This document shows, piece by piece, positions 60,609 through 64,000 of a DNA stretch of 64,000 nt. The notes below the pieces were generated by a model. It was not told the origin of the DNA. It saw only the letters and a program-made list of their open reading frames with translations, and did no database searches. The position numbers were made by a program, and so were the translations under genes. Position 1 is the first letter of the stretch; every line of letters starts with the position of its first letter. Source of the DNA: BNWE01 sp964369545. GTDB lineage: Bacteria > Pseudomonadota > Alphaproteobacteria > UBA3830. The stretch lies in the NCBI GenBank assembly GCA_964369545.1, contig CAYJFA010000003.1:62001-126000 (forward strand), read 5' to 3'.

Positions 60609-61735
60609 TATTTACCATGTTTCCCGCTGTTATTTAAAAATTGAGGCACTATTTTATATATGAGGGGTTGCTTTAAGTATAATTTATCAAATAAATCTTT
60701 AATTTTTTTGTTATCAATTTTAAGTCCTAATTTAGATATTACTATTGGTGACATGGCCCATATATATGATCCCAATCCTTCAATCATCTGCTGAATGTTT
60801 TCTTTATTTTGTACGCCGGATCCAATAACATCAAACTCTATGTTAATTTTATAATCTTTAAAAACAGAAGTAATGATTGCTTTTTGATATTTTGCGTAAG
60901 GCTGATTTGATACAAAAAGTATATTTTTTATATTTTTATGATTTTTCAACCAAGTGATTAATTCTGTAAGAGTACTTTGTGTTGTTGGTCTCTGTAAATC
61001 TCGTGCAGGTGTATCTATTGTATATTTTGCTAATTTTCTTTTTTGCAGTTCGGACATGCCATATAAATCTTCAAACAAATGTGTTTCTGTTAGCTTTTTC
61101 CAATTTTGAATATTAAATCTATGCGCGATATTTGATAATTCTTCTGCAGTACCATCTATGTTTTCTGTAACATATCGTTCACCCGTTAATAAAATAATCG
61201 TATTGGTTTTTAATCCATTCTTGATTAAAGATTCAGTATATTCCAGCCTATCTGCCATACGTTTTCTTGTCGCACCGAGAATGCAGATTGCATCAACAAC
61301 ATTAGTTTTTGGTTTTATAGGATCTGAAAAACCTAAGATTTTTAAATTGTTATAAATATTTTGTTGATTATGTTTCATCCATTCGGAAGCAGATATTTCC
61401 CAACGCTCTTGATGACCATTTCTTATTACAAATTTTTCTTGCGTGCTTTTTACAAAGTGCAATATATCTTCTATTATTTGCAATTCTGTCCGATTTTCAG
61501 GAAAAACATTCACAAACGAATTATTTGCAGGAATAATTGATGCTTGTTTGAGAAGATTTTTAATTGCATCTTTTTGCTGTTGCTGGGTAAATTCATAATA
61601 ATCTAAAGCACTTTCTAACGAGTATTTTCTATTTGAACATTGATATCTTACGAATATTACAGTGGAAATGAGTACGACTAAAAGTATATGAAAATATTTT
61701 CGGTGGAATAGATTATTTTTTAGAGAATTACTCAT
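60608..61735 (-). CDS. Membrane-anchored protein with a possible DUF218/SanA-like domain
   Basis: The N terminus has one membrane helix (YFHILLVVLISTVIFVRY, about residues 14-31); the rest is extracytoplasmic. The segment AICILGATRKRMADRLEY, then TIILLTGERYV, and later NILFVSNQPYAKYQKAII, resembles the DUF218 (SanA/YdcF/ElyC) fold, whose members affect envelope integrity. The match is weak and the N-terminal 150 residues are unassigned. It precedes tsaC with one-base overlap. Function unknown. Confidence 0.55.
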   Translation of the reverse strand: MSNSLKNNLFHRKYFHILLVVLISTVIFVRYQCSNRKYSLESALDYYEFTQQQQKDAIKNLLKQASIIPANNSFVNVFPENRTELQIIEDILHFVKSTQEKFVIRNGHQERWEISASEWMKHNQQNIYNNLKILGFSDPIKPKTNVVDAICILGATRKRMADRLEYTESLIKNGLKTNTIILLTGERYVTENIDGTAEELSNIAHRFNIQNWKKLTETHLFEDLYGMSELQKRKLAKYTIDTPARDLQRPTTQSTLTELITWLKNHKNIKNILFVSNQPYAKYQKAIITSVFKDYKINIEFDVIGSGVQNKENIQQMIEGLGSYIWAMSPIVISKLGLKIDNKKIKDLFDKLYLKQPLIYKIVPQFLNNSGKHGK

Positions 61736-61766
61736 GATTATGCATCTGCCTATGTGTTAATGAAAG

Positions 61767-62966
61767 TTATACTGTCTTTAAATATGACTTTTTTGCTATT
61801 TTTCTCATTTTTTGGAATATGACGACGAAAAAATTATTAGCGGCAACGTTTCCTGCTGTTGCTATTGGATCTATAACCCCATAAAACGCGATTATAAATG
61901 CTATCATCGAATCATCGAACCCAAAATATTCTCTGAGAACCGGAACTGTTACCATAATTGTTCCGCTTGGTATACCACCGCCGGCAAATTTATTTAAAAC
62001 AAAAAATATTCCAAACATAATAAAATTATATACTGTGGGAAGAGGGTGATTAAACGCCAGCATAACTATCATTGCGAGTATAGGAACGATAATTGTGTCT
62101 CCTACCATATGAAAATTCATGGTTAAAGGCATAACAGCGTCCGATAAAACGCGATCCTTTGTATTTTTTTCTGCTGCATTTAAGGAAAGCGGGAGTGCTG
62201 CAGCGCTGGACATTGTACTGAACGCTGTAATGATCGCAGGAAATGTGTTTTTGAAAATTTCGAGCGCTCTTTCTTTATTAAAAGACGCGGCGAAAAACAG
62301 CCACAATACTAAATAGCAAAATAAAAAACAACACATCATCAAACAAACAGAGGAATTTTCACTGACAAACCCAGTCATTCTTCCTTCAGCAAACAATTTC
62401 AGGAGAAAACCGCTAACAAATAGCGGAAGCAGTGGCACGAAAAATTTTTTCATGAATTTCAATACGAGTTTATGAATAAAATGGATTACATTATTTAGAT
62501 ACTTATTTGGATATAAGGAATTTATAAAGCCAACCACAACACCTGCGATAAGCGCATGAACTGTGTTGGCTACTTGAGGTAATCCCATAGAAAATAGTGG
62601 AAGCAAAGTTACAGCTCCTTCGTTCATTTCTCTAGATGGTGTTCCAGATAAAAGGAAAAAGCCGACGGATCCTGATATTAATATGTTTATAAAATTAGAT
62701 ACAAATACCGTCGCCATTAATGCTAAAACAAAGAGCATGCCTTCTTTCGGAATAGCTGATAGAGCGACAGCGACAAAGCTGAAAAGCAAAAAGGGCAGAA
62801 CAAAAACAAGCATTTCTCGTAAGCATGAGCTGATAGTGAGAAATACTCTAATTGCGTCATGAGAAATGAATGAGTAGCAGTATGAGCATAGAATAATCGC
62901 GAAAAGCAATTGAACTAGAGGATTGAAAATCATTTTTTTAAATATTTTTAATGTGCTTAAGCTCAT
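61767..62966 (-). CDS. Dicarboxylate/amino acid:cation symporter (SDF/DAACS family)
   Basis: A multi-pass inner-membrane symporter of about 399 residues with about eight hydrophobic helices. The family's C-terminal signature is present: a Ser-rich hairpin FSTMSSAAALPLSL, followed by MNFHMVGDTI and FAGGGIPSGTIMV, which form the two re-entrant loops and substrate site, and DPIATAGNVAANNFF. The ATG at 62966 has CGGAG upstream; a longer frame from 63050 is disfavoured. Such transporters import host C4-dicarboxylates, glutamate or other amino acids; the substrate is not determined. Confidence 0.88.
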   Translation of the reverse strand: MSLSTLKIFKKMIFNPLVQLLFAIILCSYCYSFISHDAIRVFLTISSCLREMLVFVLPFLLFSFVAVALSAIPKEGMLFVLALMATVFVSNFINILISGSVGFFLLSGTPSREMNEGAVTLLPLFSMGLPQVANTVHALIAGVVVGFINSLYPNKYLNNVIHFIHKLVLKFMKKFFVPLLPLFVSGFLLKLFAEGRMTGFVSENSSVCLMMCCFLFCYLVLWLFFAASFNKERALEIFKNTFPAIITAFSTMSSAAALPLSLNAAEKNTKDRVLSDAVMPLTMNFHMVGDTIIVPILAMIVMLAFNHPLPTVYNFIMFGIFFVLNKFAGGGIPSGTIMVTVPVLREYFGFDDSMIAFIIAFYGVIDPIATAGNVAANNFFVVIFQKMRKIAKKSYLKTV

Positions 62967-63176
62967 AAAATTACTCCGAGATTTAAGGGATATAATCCTG
63001 ATTTGAAAATTGATGTGCCGAGAATAACATTTCTTGTGATTATTTTTCAATGATAATGTTAATGGCGAGTAAGGGCATAATGATTAGTAAAAATTACATG
63101 CTTAAATTTTTATTAAATGTATTGCAGTTTTGATTTTATATGTATAAATTAAGTTTGTATGTTATAGAGGGATAGA

Positions 63177-63432
63177 ATGGAAAAAAAAGTACTTAATTAT
63201 TACAGCGTGTTATATGTTGGTGACAAGCTCTTGTGACGCTATGGATATTCCTGATATACAAAATCCTCTTTTGATAAGTTCTGGTGCTATGCAGGATATT
63301 TCCGAGATGCAAGGCCCTCCTTCAATAAGGTTCAGAAATGAATTATATCAACAATTATATTACATAAACATAATTTTAAAGAAATATACAAGATTGAAAA
63401 TTGAAAAGAGAGGAATATTGAAAGCGCTATAA
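63177..63432 (+). pseudogene. Secreted protein with start codon separated from body by a poly(A) frameshift
   Basis: The ATG at 63177 has a strong AGAGGGA site and starts MEKK in frame 0, which stops within 20 codons. One base fewer in the A8 run at 63181-63188 joins it to frame 1: MEKKYLIITACYMLV, then TSSCDAMDIPDIQ, a good signal peptide ending in the Ala-Met-Asp pattern seen in other exported proteins here. The body runs to 63432 and is otherwise uncharacterised. So the gene is broken by one inserted A, or is switched or rescued by slippage at that run. A downstream Met (63214) could start a truncated product without a full signal peptide. Confidence 0.65.
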
Positions 63433-63549
63433 AAGTCGAGTCGAAAAGTACGACAATTAAGTACTAAAACTTAAGTTGTAAAAGAAAAAAAAATAAATTC
63501 ATAAAAAAAATTTAATTATAAACGACAAATCATGACGAAGATTTAAAAA

Positions 63550-64000
63550 TTAGAAATTATTAATAATAATCTGTAACCCATCATAAGCTGGTTTGATATT
63601 TTCCGGAAGTTCTTTCATTAGCGTGTCATAATCCATCTGTGCGCTCATATGGGTTAAATATGTCATTTTTGGTTTGAGTTCTTTCGTCCATTTCAATACT
63701 GTATCCAGATTGGCGTGCGTCGGCTTTTTCTCTTTAGAAAGACAGCCGACGATCCAAACATCTAATCCATATAATTTTTCAAATGATGATTCGCTGAATT
63801 CCACGACGTCTGTAGTATATGCAAAATTCCCAATTCTTATACCAGTAGTTACGGAATGTCCATGATCTTGTTCAAAACATATTCCAGAGATATCACCGAT
63901 TGCAAATGTATCTGTGATAATATTTGTAGAAATATACGGTTTGTAGATTAAATAATCTGTTTCTTCAAATAAGTAATAAAACATCTTTTTAATATTTTTT
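63550..64000 (-). CDS. MBL-fold metal-dependent hydrolase, C-terminal part
   Basis: The frame is open to the right edge of the window, so the N terminus (with the HxHxDH motif) lies outside. The visible part has FAYTTDVVEFSESSFEKL, then GLDVWIVGCLSKEKKPTHAN, and YLTHMSAQMDYDTLMKELPE, which match the phosphoribosyl-cyclic-phosphodiesterase-like MBL hydrolases (PhnP-related). The Asp in TTDVV is a metal ligand in the family. In WIVGCL most relatives I know have WIVD, so a Gly here is unusual. Substrate is unknown. Confidence 0.75.
   Translation of the reverse strand, partial: KNIKKMFYYLFEETDYLIYKPYISTNIITDTFAIGDISGICFEQDHGHSVTTGIRIGNFAYTTDVVEFSESSFEKLYGLDVWIVGCLSKEKKPTHANLDTVLKWTKELKPKMTYLTHMSAQMDYDTLMKELPENIKPAYDGLQIIINNF

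Noticed and set aside
63433..63549. Hairpin ACAATTAAGT/ACTTAAGTTGT as a terminator
   Set aside because: It is followed by A-rich, not T-rich, sequence on the plus strand, and for the minus strand the T-run comes before the stem.
1..64000. CRISPR arrays, rRNA genes or a replication origin
   Set aside because: No regularly spaced repeats, no rRNA-like sequence and no cluster of DnaA-box-like sites were seen while reading.

Overview
The window is AT-rich bacterial DNA that reads as a chromosome segment from an alphaproteobacterium with a host-associated, probably intracellular, lifestyle (Holosporales-like; inference). The evidence for Alphaproteobacteria is a circularly permuted two-piece tmRNA gene, a TrcR (DUF1013) regulator, a divK-pleD pair, a Tim44-domain protein, and a decayed DUF927/DUF2924/serine-recombinase element. 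The host-associated reading rests on low GC, many short secreted proteins with no recognisable homologues, a type VI secretion gene block, broken genes and small toxin-antitoxin pairs.

Layout. 1-3048: remnant of an integrated mobile element (primase/helicase, DUF2924 protein, large serine recombinase), every large gene broken. 3276-8183: an island of five secreted proteins of unknown function, two of which share a new-looking short motif. 8800-15218: housekeeping genes, mostly on the minus strand (tRNA-Ser, a phosphopantetheinyl transferase, fabG, greA, gatC, alkD, an outer-membrane barrel, a stand-alone PolA-type exonuclease, secB), followed by a plus-strand histidine-kinase-like protein that lacks key ATP-site residues. 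15298-21470: trcR, tldD, dcd, a Tim44-like gene, trmL, DNA repair, a phospholipase D lipoprotein and an SplB-like radical SAM protein. 21489-23157: divK-pleD, both without the phospho-acceptor Asp. 23326-30613: tssK-tssL-tssM-tssA, half of the type VI baseplate and membrane complex. 31604-40644: pheS-pheT-lepA-rluB, ssrA on the opposite strand, rsh, rpmB. 41089-42366: two more secreted unknowns. 42459-48919: a four-gene pyruvate:ferredoxin oxidoreductase operon (porG, porA, porB and a GltD-ferredoxin fusion), divergent from pntAB-pntB transhydrogenase genes. 49028-51723: two type II toxin-antitoxin pairs, a second outer-membrane barrel and a MITE-like repeat. 51793-64000: corC-ybeY-miaB, rpmG, nadK, dapD-dapE, an AmpG-like permease, tsaC, a DUF218-like protein, a dicarboxylate-type symporter, a frameshifted secreted gene and the end of an MBL-fold hydrolase.

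How the parts fit. The most unusual metabolism is the oxygen-sensitive pyruvate:ferredoxin oxidoreductase with its own flavoprotein/ferredoxin subunit next to a proton-pumping transhydrogenase. This suggests low-oxygen pyruvate oxidation with NADPH balancing. The type VI block plus the secreted unknowns, many ending their signal peptide in a small residue followed by Met, suggest host interaction. Two genes broken at poly(A) runs (A7 at 327-333, A8 at 63181-63188) raise the possibility of rescue by polymerase slippage. All functions are read from the sequence by eye; no database search was run.
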